Notes under the pieces: model-generated
Database searches by the model: none
The model's input: the letters and a program-made list of their open reading frames with translations, nothing else
What the model was told of the DNA's origin: nothing
Made by a program: the position numbers and the translations under genes
Part shown: piece by piece, positions 1-9,558 of the stretch
Layout: each line of letters opens with the position of its first letter
Numbering within the stretch: position 1 is the stretch's first letter
From: Trichomonas tenax
Taxonomy: Eukaryota; Parabasalia; Trichomonadida; Trichomonadidae
Length of the DNA stretch: 21,739 bases
NCBI GenBank assembly: GCA_023091735.1
Contig: JALKBU010000883.1
Coordinates: 1 to 21,739 of the forward strand
Direction: 5' to 3'

Positions 1-3
1 GGA

Positions 4-243
4 GTGCAACAAAAATTTGCAATGAACTACGTTTATGGTCTTCATACTCAGCGTGGAGTTTCAATCTATAAATGTCAGTATTGTTTAGACTACAAAGATA
101 TTTATAACACTTTTTATAAAGGTGACAGTTTGCCCGTGCAAAAAAGTGATAGTTTATTCATGAAAAGTGACTTTAAGGTCTCAGTGTCACTTTTTGATAT
201 TCACTTTTGTCCTAGACTCCTTATGATACTATTTTTGGATTAA
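4..243 (+). other. possible coding fragment at window edge
   Basis: An open frame runs in from the left edge and ends at a TAA at 241-243. Only its first 40 or so codons read like protein, with a Cys-x2-Cys (KCQYCLDYK) after a His/Gln/Arg stretch, which would suit half of a small zinc-binding finger. There is no convincing start: the first codon counted is GTG, and the first ATG lies at 22. The second half overlaps the AAAAGTGA-rich cluster and is probably non-coding. It may be the tail of a gene or gene remnant lying mostly outside the window. I do not recognise the family. Confidence 0.2.
121..209. promoter_or_regulatory. cluster of AAAAGTGA / TCACTTTT words
   Basis: Within 90 nt there are AAAAGTGA at 142-149, AAAAGTGAC at 163-171, GTCACTTTT at 186-194 and TCACTTTT at 201-208. 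The second and third form a perfect 9-bp inverted pair around a 14-nt spacer. The same word precedes several genes further right. No clear gene follows here, so a regulatory role is inference. Confidence 0.3.
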
Positions 244-886
244 ATTGAAATTGTTTTTGTTTCTCAAAAGCTGCCTGTTGGATTTGCTTCATTTTTGTTG
301 TTTGGATTTTACATCATATACTAATTTTAAAATCCAAAATTTCTCAATTTTCGATTTTTCATCCAAAAGTTTGCCATTATATTCAGAACAATACTACGTG
401 CCATACAGTCATAATTGGCCAAATTTGATTCAATTTTGTGGAAATATATTTTTCATCTCCGAAAAAAAAATTTTGCTTGATCATGATGAGACAATACCAA
501 TGCATCACCTATGGTCTTTATATGAATATCGAAAGGATAGCTTTAATGAACTTTTTAATTATATTGATGAAAAAAAATTCTATTAGAGTATGTATCACTA
601 TAAACTTAAATACATTCTTTTTGCTTTATGCGGTACTCAAAGCTAGTTGTATCCAGTCAACATACTTGACTTTCACCAAAATTGAAAAATATCAAGTTCA
701 CAATTGAAATAGCAACAGTAAAATGCTTAAAGGTATCTAATACTCTTTATGTTAATAACCATAGACATAACATTTCAATTTTTGAATTCAATGAATAATT
801 TCAGCAATGAAACTTGAAGAAGAATTAAATTTAAGTATTTAATGCCTGCTTCTAGCTTTGGAGAAACTCATGTATCATATAAAACC
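210..886. other. AT-rich stretch without a supportable gene
   Basis: An open frame without a nearby ATG covers roughly 230-586 on the plus strand. Its last third (ending LFNYIDEKKFY) looks mildly protein-like, but the first half is Leu/Phe/Cys-rich low complexity. It could be a decayed gene. Nothing else is seen up to 886. Confidence 0.3.
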
Positions 887-2652
887 TTAAACTTTAAACG
901 TTTGTAACATATAGAACAACCAAATTGCAAAACAAAATAATTGGAAAAACAGAAGCGTGAACTGAATTACATAATCGTGTTCCATTTCTGTGGTTTTTTC
1001 GAATGATTCGCCATTCAATAAAGATTTGCTAACGGCAAAATATATGATGAGAATGATGGCGTATATTTCAGTAAATGTGACTTTCCAAAATAGAGGAGAT
1101 TTCAAAACAACGGTTCCAATGATAAGGGAAATTATATTATCAATAGAATAATCATCATATCGAGCAAATGCGAATGCTTCAATTTCAATAATAGAATAAA
1201 GTACAGCATCCAAAATGGTTAAAAATTCCAGCTTTTCACTAGAGAATGCTGATCTGATTTCAAATGGAGTGAAAAACAGTGAGACGCCATAAACAATGGA
1301 AAGACATATGACAACTAAATCAATTTTATGAGTATACTCATTGGTAATAGCAAATGAAATGAGCATCACTAGATTGTGTATATAGCTCAAATCGAACTTT
1401 GAAATGTGTAAAAGAATGAGGAAATTCTGTATATTAAATATTGAAAAACCATATATCGACATAACGATGGTGTTGAATCAAATTGTTGTTTGAAACCACA
1501 AATATGACTATAACAAATATCAATAATGCAATTATGATGATTATTTTTGGATACCATAAAAATGACATTGCAAGAATGTTGAGGAATGTTCCAATGACAG
1601 ATCCTAAAGTGAATAGCAAACTCAAGGAAGAATGCAATATTGAAGGATTTTTGGCTATATCAGAAACCATCTTTGGAATATAGCTATTGATGATCGATAG
1701 CATTCCTGAAATGACAATCAATAAGGCAATATGGAAATATGACAACACATTACATTCATTATTGTTATTAATGACATTTTGATCCACACTTTTTTCATCT
1801 TCTGAATTTTCTTCATCCGCAATAACCTGAATACCATTGTTTCTTTTTGTTATTTCATTACTTGTATAAACATGAAAACTCTTGATTTCATTTGTTATTT
1901 TTCTTTTCATATCAACCTGAATACTCTTGTTTGCTTTTGTAATTTTAACAGCATGAATTTCTTGTAGATTTTCAATCAATTGTTTCTCTCCTGCATTAGA
2001 TTTTGTTATTTCTTTTTTTGCTGTTGACATTGCTTTTTCATTATTATCATCTTCTTCTGAAAAATGATCAGATGTAATTATGTTTTGGGACTCATTCTCT
2101 TTTTCATAGCATGAATCATCTGATGTCAAGTTTTTGATTTTATCAACATCTTCATTACAATAGATTCAGCTTTTTCATTTGAAAAATGTTCACCCATATT
2201 TAGATCATTGTTGGCATTGCAAGTCAAATTAGTAAAGAATTTTATAATAGTGTCAATGTTTTTACTCACAACGATTTTATGTTCTATTATAGCAGGAATG
2301 AGAGCGAAGTCGATTTCATTTATTAAAAAATCATATTTCTTGAACTTATAAATGATTTTGTGATTGACAATGTTGAATGATTGGATATTGTCATAATATT
2401 TTCACAAATGCTGATCAGTACTGAAAATCTTTCTTGGAGATCATGATTGAATCTTCCTATCATTATATTCAATTTCTCGATATCACAAACGATGTTGGAT
2501 TCACGAATCTTCCGATAAAATGTTTTCATTTCTTTAAAAATGTCAATACACAGGGAATTATAATTGATCAGCAAAGACTTCATGTAATCGCTCTGCGTAG
2601 ATGCATTTGAGATGCTTCTAATAGACGCACAATCACTACAAACAGAACTCAT
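887..2652 (-). pseudogene. multi-pass membrane protein pseudogene, copy A
   Basis: The gene begins at ATG 2652 (MSSVCSDCASIRSIS) and is readable only by changing frame three times: about 2652-2390, about 2395-2130, about 2165-1434, then about 1460-887, ending FKV-stop. The N-terminal 110 residues are soluble and helical-looking. A charged Lys/Glu/Asn-rich linker follows, then many hydrophobic segments beginning with VLSYFHIALLIVISGMLSII. The segment SLLFTLGSVIGTFLNI and the run of paired helices recall a transporter such as the major facilitator type, but I cannot name the family. Copy B at 3778-5240 matches it along its length, for example FSIFN plus a later IHN, and TLGS..IG followed by KIIII. 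That shows the disrupted frames belong to one ancestral gene. Both copies are broken at different places. Confidence 0.6.
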
Positions 2653-2959
2653 TTATTTTATCAAAATTGACAGACGAAGTCAAAGTTTGAAAAAATATGT
2701 TTATTTCTTATATAATATTGCAGAAAGAGCTCAAACGTCAAAAACACATAATATCATCTTAGGTAACATGAAAAATTAGATTTAAAACTGTAAACAGCAA
2801 AATGCTTTTGTGACTCAATATTTTTCGGTTATAGGCAACAAAATCAAGAAAATGGTTATAAAAGTGATAATTAATCTTGCTTAGGTTTTGGTATCAATGC
2901 TATTTACTTTCAGTGTTCGAAGTTGATAAAATCTCCAAAATGAAGATATAAATTTGAAA
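2653..2959. other. spacer between copy A and the foldback element
   Basis: AT-rich, with no gene seen. Its right end (2950-2959) is the left copy of the presumed target-site duplication. On the minus strand it would be the continuation of pseudogene B before the element inserted. Confidence 0.4.
2950..2959. repeat. presumed target-site duplication, left copy
   Basis: AAATTTGAAA stands directly before the element and is repeated exactly at 3778-3787 directly after it. Ten bases is within the 9-11 bp typical of Mutator-like transposons. The word is AT-rich, so chance is not fully excluded. Confidence 0.55.
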
Positions 2960-3338
2960 GGGCAATTAAATTTTTATACTCAAAGTCGATGAAACTCGTT
3001 TTTTAACTCACTGGATTAACTTTTTGATAAGTTATTGAACCCCAATGTACAAAATACTGTTGTGCATGATATATTAAAGAATTAGCTAACAAAGTCTATA
3101 TTTCATTAAAATATTAGATATATCTTGCATCAAAAACATTGATTTACCATGATGTGCTTTACTCATTATAATATATTATATTCCCATTGTATAGCATTTT
3201 TATAACGTAAAATAGGTTGTTGTCGATGATAAATAGGTAAATCTAATCACAAATATGCTTTTTTTTGAAAAAAAGTATTCCAAGTGTTCACACATAAGCT
3301 CTGTGTGTTATTCTCCCAAAAATAATGATGATTCTTTT
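2960..3338 (+). repeat. left arm of the foldback element
   Basis: About 379 nt, pairing with 3397-3777. The outer tip (GGGCAATTAAATTTTTATAC) matches the right tip at only about 11 of the first 21 positions. Confidence 0.85.
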
Positions 3339-3396
3339 CAAATTTTCTTGCTCTATTCTTCTCAATTTAATAAACTTTTCAAATTTAGCCGCGCAA

Positions 3397-3777
3397 AAAA
3401 GAATCATCATTATTTTTGGGAGAATAACACACAGAGCTTATGTGTGAACACTTGGAATACTTTTTTTCAAAAAAAAAAGCATATTTGTGATTAGATTTAC
3501 CTATTTATCATCGACAACAACCTATTTTACGTTATAAAAATGCTATACAATGGGAATATAATATATTATAATGAGTAAAGCACATCATGGTAAATCAATG
3601 TTTTTGATGCAAGATATATCTAATATTTTAATGAAATATAGACTTTGTTAGCTAATTCTTTAATATATCATGCACAACAGTATTTTGTACATTGGGGTTC
3701 AATAACTTATCAAAAAGTTAATCCAGTGAGTTAAAAAACGAGTTTCGCCGACTTTGCGTATCAATTTTAGACAAGCC
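3397..3777 (-). repeat. right arm of the foldback element
   Basis: About 381 nt, ending GACAAGCC. This arm, not the left one, carries the tip shared with the copy at 12944. Confidence 0.85.
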
Positions 3778-3787
3778 AAATTTGAAA
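3778..3787. repeat. presumed target-site duplication, right copy
   Basis: AAATTTGAAA, identical to 2950-2959. On the minus strand it reads in frame as the HFKF end of pseudogene B. Confidence 0.55.
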
Positions 3788-5240
3788 TGCATTAATATTA
3801 ATTCGAACACAAAAGCATTGCCTGATTCAAAAAGAGCTTGGAGGGTAAATTCCAATAATGTTTTGTTTTCTTTGTCATCAGCTATAATCAGCATAAAGCA
3901 AAAATATATATAATTACTTGAATAAATCGATTAGATTTCAACGCCCAGCTCAATGGAATATACAAAACCCAAATAATTGCTTTATCAATTTTGCTATCGA
4001 ATATATATGTGAAAAAGTTAAATCAGTTATACTATATATGAATGCATAAATAATCACTAAAGTATTACATTTTCCGTTGCTGTGTATGGGCGTAAAGTAA
4101 ATTGGAATGAATAATATAAAAATCCCGCAAATTATTGAAATTATAACAGTTGAATTATCAATATTATTTTTGTCGTCGGCATTGATAATAAATATGACCA
4201 TTCCTACATTATGAATCAAATTGTAAAAGAAACCCGGAAATTGTGATATAATAAATAAACTCTGTTCATTAAATATGGAAAAACATAAACCTAAAAAATG
4301 GAAAGATAACAATGATATTTTGCCAAAATAATATTCGCAAAAATTGCAATTGTGATAACATAAATAAATAATTAAATTATTATAATCTTCTTTGAACTCC
4401 AAAAATTCCGCATAGAAAGTATCCTGTATATGTTCCCAATTGATGATCCTAATGTACCTAAAATTCAAATTGCATGACCAGCAATATCATTATTCTCATT
4501 TATATTGGCAACTATCTTAGGAATGCTGATACTAAAATATGATAATATTTGTGAGCAAAGGATAGCAGCAGCAAATACATAGAATTTAGATTTTTGAATG
4601 TTATTTTGTTTTCTTTTTGGGAAGAATTTTTGATATTTGAGACTGTTTAACATTTTCAGATTTCTTATTTAGATCACCTTGAATGTTGTTATTTTCTTTG
4701 ATTTGATCTTTGTTTGTTGCTTCATCATGTTAAAATGCTATGTTTTCGAGCTTTTGATTTTCTTTTTGGTCTTTAAGATAATCATCTAAGTTTTTGCGAA
4801 TTATTAATCAATCAATCTTTTATGTCAACATTTATTCCTTCATGAGAAAAATCATGAACTATTCTATCAGATTTCTAGCTTGCTTTTTCAATACTTGATT
4901 CTTCTTCAAAGTTATCTTTAGGAGTTATTGTCATTGATTCAACTTCATCCAATGAAAACATGTCAGAGTTATTATTTTGTAAATTGATATCCGAATTAGC
5001 AATAATCTTTTGATACTTTTGAGATATCAATTTACAAAATAATTTTGAGATCAAAGATGGAAGGAAAAAGCATGAAATCCATTTCATTGATTAATGAATC
5101 ATATTTGTTGAATTTATCAATGATTTTGTGATTGATAATGCTGAAAGAATGGTAATTTGTTTTATTTTGATCCTTATTCACTAAAGCTCTCAATTAGTTT
5201 ACAAAAAATCCACTAAGTACTCAATTCGAATCCACTAGTG
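3778..5240 (-). pseudogene. multi-pass membrane protein pseudogene, copy B
   Basis: A paralogue of the copy at 887-2652, in the same orientation and more decayed. Around 5100-5150 the nucleotide sequence still matches copy A around 2341-2385 (TGATTTTGTGATTGA). The hydrophobic middle reads KFYVFAAAILCSQ, IPKIVANI, then LGTLGSSIG and KIIII in one frame, with an in-frame TGA and an in-frame TAA. A -1 frame change near 4320 leads to CFSIFNEQSLFII, a later IHN, and IPIYFTP. The tail, around 3780-3860, gives LEFTLQALFESG and HFKF, which line up with copy A's QFTLLFFQLF and QTFK end. That tail is where the foldback element sits. The N-terminal boundary near 5240 is approximate. Function is unknown. 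Confidence 0.6.
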
Positions 5241-6159
5241 AAGGAATTCTATAGTTTATTTTGTAAACCCATGTACATTCACAGAAATGGAAGTACACTC
5301 TATCAATTTTAGGACCCTGCATATTTTATTGGAGAGGGCATGCTTTTGTAAAATTTATAATATAGATATTGATTAAAAATAATTATTATTTTACAATATA
5401 CGGTTTATCTGTGAGATCAGCAAAAAGTTCTTAGAGACTTCACTCATATGCATATCTCAGTTACAGAAACAAAATAATATTGAATTTTTGAAATTCTGAA
5501 TATTCATTTAGCGTAACTCGATTCTGCTGTATTTTAACAGACAACATGTATATTTTCATTCAGTTTATATATTTGGGCAACATGGATTGAAATATAACTG
5601 TTTAAATACATTCATTTTGGGATCAATTTTATTATTTGATTTCAATTTTGGGCTGATTGTAGTGCATCCCAAAGTTCAACAACATAGACTCCACAAGGTT
5701 CTATCTATTATATAACTTCAATTCATAATAAATGATTATTATTCATACATTTTACACATTTTCCTTTTTAGCTTCACTGATGGAGAAAAATCGAGATGTT
5801 TGAGTAGGCGTGGAAAATTCAGTGACACTAAATATTCATCTTTTTCCATAAAGTCATATAATTTTAAAAACGTCGTGCTAAGTCAATTTATCTCCTTCAG
5901 GAGTCAAATATATTGGTAAATACAATTAGTCCTAAAAATATTTTAAATAATTCAACTTTGAAATTAAGAAATTAATAATATTGAAATATTTCATATTAAA
6001 ATGAAGAACTTTGAAGATTTAATCTATAGAATATATGTTAATAGAGAAGATTTACTACAGATATGTGCACATATGAAATATAACTATTGAGAATACATGA
6101 ATTTCCTTTTTTTGGTACAAACATAGTGATTTTTCTTTCAACAAATCAAAAAATTAAAA
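5241..6159. other. AT-rich intergenic region
   Basis: No credible frame on either strand, no RNA gene and no long repeat noticed. It lies downstream of the bromodomain gene and upstream of pseudogene B. Confidence 0.5.
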
Positions 6160-6657
6160 TTAAATTGCCAAAGTTGGAGGATCAACCTTCGGTTTCTCTT
6201 CTTCCTGCTCTTCTGTGGAAACAGTGAGTTTTCCACTTGGATCTAACTCCGGAGGAGGATGAGAAAGAATATCAAGCAAATGTTCAGATGATCTTTGAAG
6301 AACACCGATCCATTCTTCTTCAGCTGTAGTTGGGAAGTGTGAAACTTTCTTGTTGAACCAATTAGAAGCTTCCATCGCCATATGTGCGAAAATTGTGTCA
6401 TCTCCGTTGTAATCTTTAGCGTTTTGGAAGATTTGGTTGACATCTTTCTGCCAATCTGCCACATTCGAGTATTCATTTGATTGAAGCTTTCTTTTAACGT
6501 CTGTTAAAGATAACGGATTTTTAATAACTTTTAAATAATCAGGCATTTCATCCTTTTCGGGGTCAACAGGGTTCACAAACGGAGAGCACATCGGCCAAGA
6601 GATCATTTTGTCAAGAATTTCGAGGCATTTCGTCTGCTGATATTTGTTTAGGCTCAT
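6160..6657 (-). CDS. small single-bromodomain protein
   Basis: 165 aa. A bromodomain spans roughly residues 8-105 and would bind acetyl-lysine, usually on histones, in the nucleus. Visible landmarks are the ZA-loop region (SPFVNP, then MPDYLKVIKNPLSL at 38-51), helix B (DVKRKLQSNEYSNVADW) and the acetyl-lysine-anchoring Asn in AKDYNGDDT (N84). The WPF shelf of typical bromodomains is replaced by SPF. The C-terminal 60 residues contain a Pro/Glu-rich tail without a second domain. Small one-domain bromodomain proteins are known in trichomonads. The start at ATG 6657 is supported by the promoter word AAAAGTGAC three bases upstream. Its specific acetyl-lysine target cannot be read from sequence. 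Confidence 0.9.
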   Translation of the reverse strand: MSLNKYQQTKCLEILDKMISWPMCSPFVNPVDPEKDEMPDYLKVIKNPLSLTDVKRKLQSNEYSNVADWQKDVNQIFQNAKDYNGDDTIFAHMAMEASNWFNKKVSHFPTTAEEEWIGVLQRSSEHLLDILSHPPPELDPSGKLTVSTEEQEEEKPKVDPPTLAI

Positions 6658-6660
6658 TTT

Positions 6661-6669
6661 GTCACTTTT
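6661..6669 (-). promoter_or_regulatory. start-proximal AAAAGTGAC word of the bromodomain gene
   Basis: Reads AAAAGTGACAAAATG on the minus strand, with 3 nt between the word and the ATG. Almost the same arrangement (AAAAGTGACAAAAATAATG) precedes the Ran-binding gene at 13661. A core-promoter role is inferred from recurrence. Confidence 0.45.
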
Positions 6670-7383
6670 ATGGGAAAATGAAAACTAAAAATTCTTTCAC
6701 CAATCTCATTTTTATCCCCTTGTATTTCTATTTATCATAATTTTAGCCTCGAATTATTTATGAAAAGTAAAAATCCAAAATTAATATGAAATTAATATCT
6801 CCATTATTCGCGATTTCCAATTATCATACTTTTATCCTTCAATTTAGGACAGAACACGATTTTTTTCAAAGATCATAATACAGCTTATTTCATATATCCT
6901 TGCCATTTCCCCTATCAGTTCAATATGATTTTATGTCAACATTTTGATTTTTTCATAATATCATAATCAACAATATTATATTGAGATCTTGAGAACATGA
7001 ATTACATCCATTTTAGGCAATGAAAAGCATTGTGGTAGAACACATTTTGATCAAAACCAATATTTTTACAATTCAAAAATTCAATATCTTTTCATTTTGA
7101 CACCAAACCAGAGATATATTTATTCGTGACTGTGTATGCATATTCTATGAAATAAAAATATTTCAACTCGAAATATCTCATCAAAGTCCAGCAATTATAA
7201 CTTTTTAACCCAAAAGATATCTACTACATGTAATATGCTATTGAATATTAGAATGCAAAAACAAAAACATGAAATATCTCAACAAAGACCAAACAAAATC
7301 CAATAAATTTATAAAAATATGATATTAGATAGTATTGTCTCTATAGAAATGAGATAAATAAAGGAAAAGGAGGGATTGGAGTA
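6670..7383. other. AT-rich intergenic region between divergent genes
   Basis: It separates the bromodomain gene (-) from RPL26 (+). No coding frame, RNA gene or marked repeat was seen. Confidence 0.5.
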
Positions 7384-7411
7384 GTCACTTTTACGGTTTG
7401 GTCTGCCTTTT
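7384..7411 (+). promoter_or_regulatory. RPL26 core promoter: GTCACTTTT plus ribosomal-protein block
   Basis: GTCACTTTT (7384-7392) is followed by CGGTTTGGTCTGCCTTTT (7394-7411), one base before the ATG. The 18-bp block recurs at 16 of 18 positions before the RPS15 start. Its CCTTTT end resembles the CCTTT start-site element (M5) that I recall being described for Trichomonas vaginalis. Confidence 0.55.
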
Positions 7412-7412
7412 C

Positions 7413-7829
7413 ATGGTTAAGACTAACCCATTCGTTTCCAGCCAAGCCCGCAAGACAAGGAAGGCATTCTTCAACGCTTGCAAGGATGACAAGCACCGCG
7501 CTCTCTCCGCCAAGCTTTCCAAGGAGCAGGCAGAGACAAATGGCATCAAGCGCCTTCCAATCCGCAAGGACGACGAAGTCTCCATCAACTCTGGCAAGTT
7601 CGCTGGCCGTGAGGGTAAGGTTACAGCTGTCAAGCTTTCTGAGAACCGCATCATTGTTGACTCATTCAACCGCGAGAAGATCAACGGCCAGACAGTTCAG
7701 GTCGCCGTTCACCCATCTAACTGCGTTATCACAAAGCTGAAGATGGACAAGCAGCGCAAGGAACTTATCGAGCGCCGCCGTGCTGGCCGCGAGAAAATCC
7801 TTGCTAAGCTTGGCCACAACAAGAAGTAA
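7413..7829 (+). CDS. RPL26: large-subunit ribosomal protein uL24 (eukaryotic L26)
   Basis: 138 aa. A large-subunit protein near the peptide exit tunnel that helps early rRNA folding. It has the family's opening (KTNPFVSSQARKTRKAFFNA), the hallmark RKDDEVSINSGKFAGREGKV of the KOW motif (residues about 46-65), and the typical closing (HPSNCVITKLKMDKQRKELI plus a basic tail). The length is close to the usual 135-145 aa. The ATG at 7413 is chosen over an in-frame TTG five codons upstream because homologues start with MK/MV-x-NPFV. Codons are strongly GC-ended (AAG, CGC, ATC) in an AT-rich neighbourhood, as expected for a highly expressed gene. The stop reads TAAA. Confidence 0.97.
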   Translation: MVKTNPFVSSQARKTRKAFFNACKDDKHRALSAKLSKEQAETNGIKRLPIRKDDEVSINSGKFAGREGKVTAVKLSENRIIVDSFNREKINGQTVQVAVHPSNCVITKLKMDKQRKELIERRRAGREKILAKLGHNKK

Positions 7830-8482
7830 ATGATAAACAATTTTAATATACTAATGCCCTCAACCTGGCCCATTTTTACAAATCACTGTGGTCGATTACA
7901 AAATCTCAAATAACCCATTTTTACACTATTCATCACACTTCTCACCGCCTACATACATCAAATTTATCATAATTTTACTCTATTCTATCAAAAACGAAAT
8001 TTCAAATTAATTTTTTGCTAATATCAACTAATTATATTGATAACTGTTGATCACTACATCTAAATAATGATTTAGGTATACTACATGATTCCAATAGCTA
8101 GATATATATCTTTTTAAGAAATATCTTTTTCTGTTTGAGGATATTTACTATATCTTTTATATTATAGTGAACTATTTATGAACAGATATTGAATTTCATT
8201 AAGAAATATGAGATTTATTTAATGATATTAAGATATTTCATATATTGGCTTGATCTTCAAATATGTTATATAAATGCGGCTGCTATAAGTAATAATCATT
8301 CCAAAATTGAAATATATTACATTAATATGCTTCGAAATTTTTTATATTGACAAATATCTATAATTTGATAAAATTCTGAGTTTAGATATGATTGTCTATG
8401 TAATATAAAAAATATGTAGATTTGGTGTCAGAATAATAAATAGGGTCTATACATAAAATTAGGGTCTGTCTCTATTCGTTTA
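7830..8482. other. AT-rich intergenic region
   Basis: It lies between RPL26 and the Tubby-like gene. No gene or strong repeat was seen. The AAAAGTGAC word is absent from the Tubby-like upstream sequence, which instead carries two AGGGTCT repeats (8443-8449, 8461-8467). Confidence 0.45.
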
Positions 8483-9361
8483 ATGATTGAAGAAGAGTGC
8501 TTATCGAGCCTTGTCGTGAAGACTGTCCTTTGGGCGCCAGGATGGGAGGAGAGCGTCGACTCAAACAACAATGGCCACGCTTCTGCTTCTCTCGCGTCGA
8601 AGGAAAAAAGGAATTTTACTGAAACTGAGAGACAATTGATCCACAAGGGAATGGACTTAGTCGTTGGCATTCCTGACCAAAAGGTTTCCTCTGCACCTGA
8701 TTATTTGACATCTCTCACGACTCCAATACCTTCATACACAACAATGCACTGCATCGTCAGGAGAACGAAAGGAAACTCAGAGAAAATCACGATCCAGAAG
8801 GAGAATGAACCAAATGATCCTATCTTATTGCAGGCAGAACGCGCTACAAAAGGCAAAGATGCTGTTTGGGTTATTACATCACCCGTTTGCGATATTGGTG
8901 AGTGCATTGTCTACAGTGGAGGAAAGCAGTCCTATTTTTGCATTTTGAACGACTTTGAAGAAGTTGCTATTAAATTTAAGACAAATTCGAAAGCTCCAAA
9001 TCTTTCTGCTTTGGATGTTATGCTTCCAGCTCTTGTCAGAGATTCTGGCTGCAGAACTCCAATCCACTACACAGGAAATGGCTCATTTTTGCTTCAACAA
9101 TCAACAGTCGAAAAAATGTCATCGGACTGTGTTAAAATCACATCAAAGGAACCACAGAAGAAGGATAATAGATATGTTTTGATGTTCAACGGAAGAGTTA
9201 AAGTTGCATCAAAGAAGAACTTCATTTTAATCCTTCCTTCGATGCCAACAAGAGATTTGTTACTTTGTGGAAAGCGTGCCGACTCCGAATACGTCTTTGA
9301 TATGAACTGGCCTCTATCATTGATCCAAGGATTCTCAATTTACCTCGCTTTCTTCAACTAA
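8483..9361 (+). CDS. Tubby-like (TULP family) protein
   Basis: 292 aa. Tubby domains bind phosphoinositides, and in animals TULP3/Tub link membrane receptors to the intraflagellar-transport machinery for entry into cilia. The C-terminal domain is clear from about residue 86: MHCIVRRTKG opens it, and YVLMFNGRVKVASKKNFILI (231-250) matches the signature R-V-x-x-A-S-x-K-N-F. KRADSEYVFDMNWPLSLIQGF (264-284) followed by SIYLAFFN matches the buried C-terminal helix. The basic stretch that holds lipid contacts in animal Tubby (LAGRKRKKSK) is here LQAERATKGK, so lipid binding may differ. The first 85 residues are a short unrecognised leader. Ends in TAAATG. The ciliary role is inferred from the family. 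Confidence 0.92.
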   Translation: MIEEECLSSLVVKTVLWAPGWEESVDSNNNGHASASLASKEKRNFTETERQLIHKGMDLVVGIPDQKVSSAPDYLTSLTTPIPSYTTMHCIVRRTKGNSEKITIQKENEPNDPILLQAERATKGKDAVWVITSPVCDIGECIVYSGGKQSYFCILNDFEEVAIKFKTNSKAPNLSALDVMLPALVRDSGCRTPIHYTGNGSFLLQQSTVEKMSSDCVKITSKEPQKKDNRYVLMFNGRVKVASKKNFILILPSMPTRDLLLCGKRADSEYVFDMNWPLSLIQGFSIYLAFFN

Positions 9362-9558
9362 ATGTTTGTATTCATAAAATATTTGATTACTTTTATTCTC
9401 ATTTAATAATCATTAATTATTAAGATAGCACTGCATCATGGAAAGCAATTTATATATTATAATTTGCTCTTATTAAACAAGTATTATATTTCAAAAAGCA
9501 TTAACTTGAAATAACCGAAAAGGATTGAACTACATTATAAAAGGTTGATGAATATGGT

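Larger units (their letters stand above)
2960..3777. mobile_element. foldback (long inverted repeat) element, MULE-like and non-autonomous
   Basis: The left arm at 2960-3338 is the reverse complement of the right arm at 3397-3777, around a 58-nt loop. From about 2995 inward the arms are essentially identical, the only difference seen being 8 versus 10 A in one A-tract. The outermost 35 nt or so are clearly diverged. No transposase frame is present; the one open frame inside only reads through the hairpin. Long terminal inverted repeats plus a 10-bp target duplication fit Mutator-like elements, which are known in Trichomonas, but the assignment is inference. The right tip reads GACAAGCC and recurs in the one-armed copy at 12491-12944. 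The insertion lies at the 3' end of membrane-protein pseudogene B. Confidence 0.75.

Noticed and set aside
1434..1500. Programmed ribosomal frameshift in the membrane-protein family
   Set aside because: Both copies change frame near the same place, but A needs +1 and B needs -1, and both carry other disruptions, so independent decay is simpler.
1483..1683. 66-codon plus-strand frame opposite pseudogene A
   Set aside because: Antisense shadow of the transmembrane part of pseudogene A, which is supported by its paralogue.
3255..3494. Open frame across the centre of the palindrome
   Set aside because: It simply reads through the loop and both arm ends of the foldback element. Composition is low-complexity and it has no family resemblance.
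6243..6476. Second minus-strand frame inside the bromodomain gene
   Set aside because: It overlaps a gene with clear homology, in a different frame.
7391..7740. Frames antisense and out of frame to RPL26
   Set aside because: Long because of the GC-rich codon usage of the ribosomal-protein gene; no independent support.
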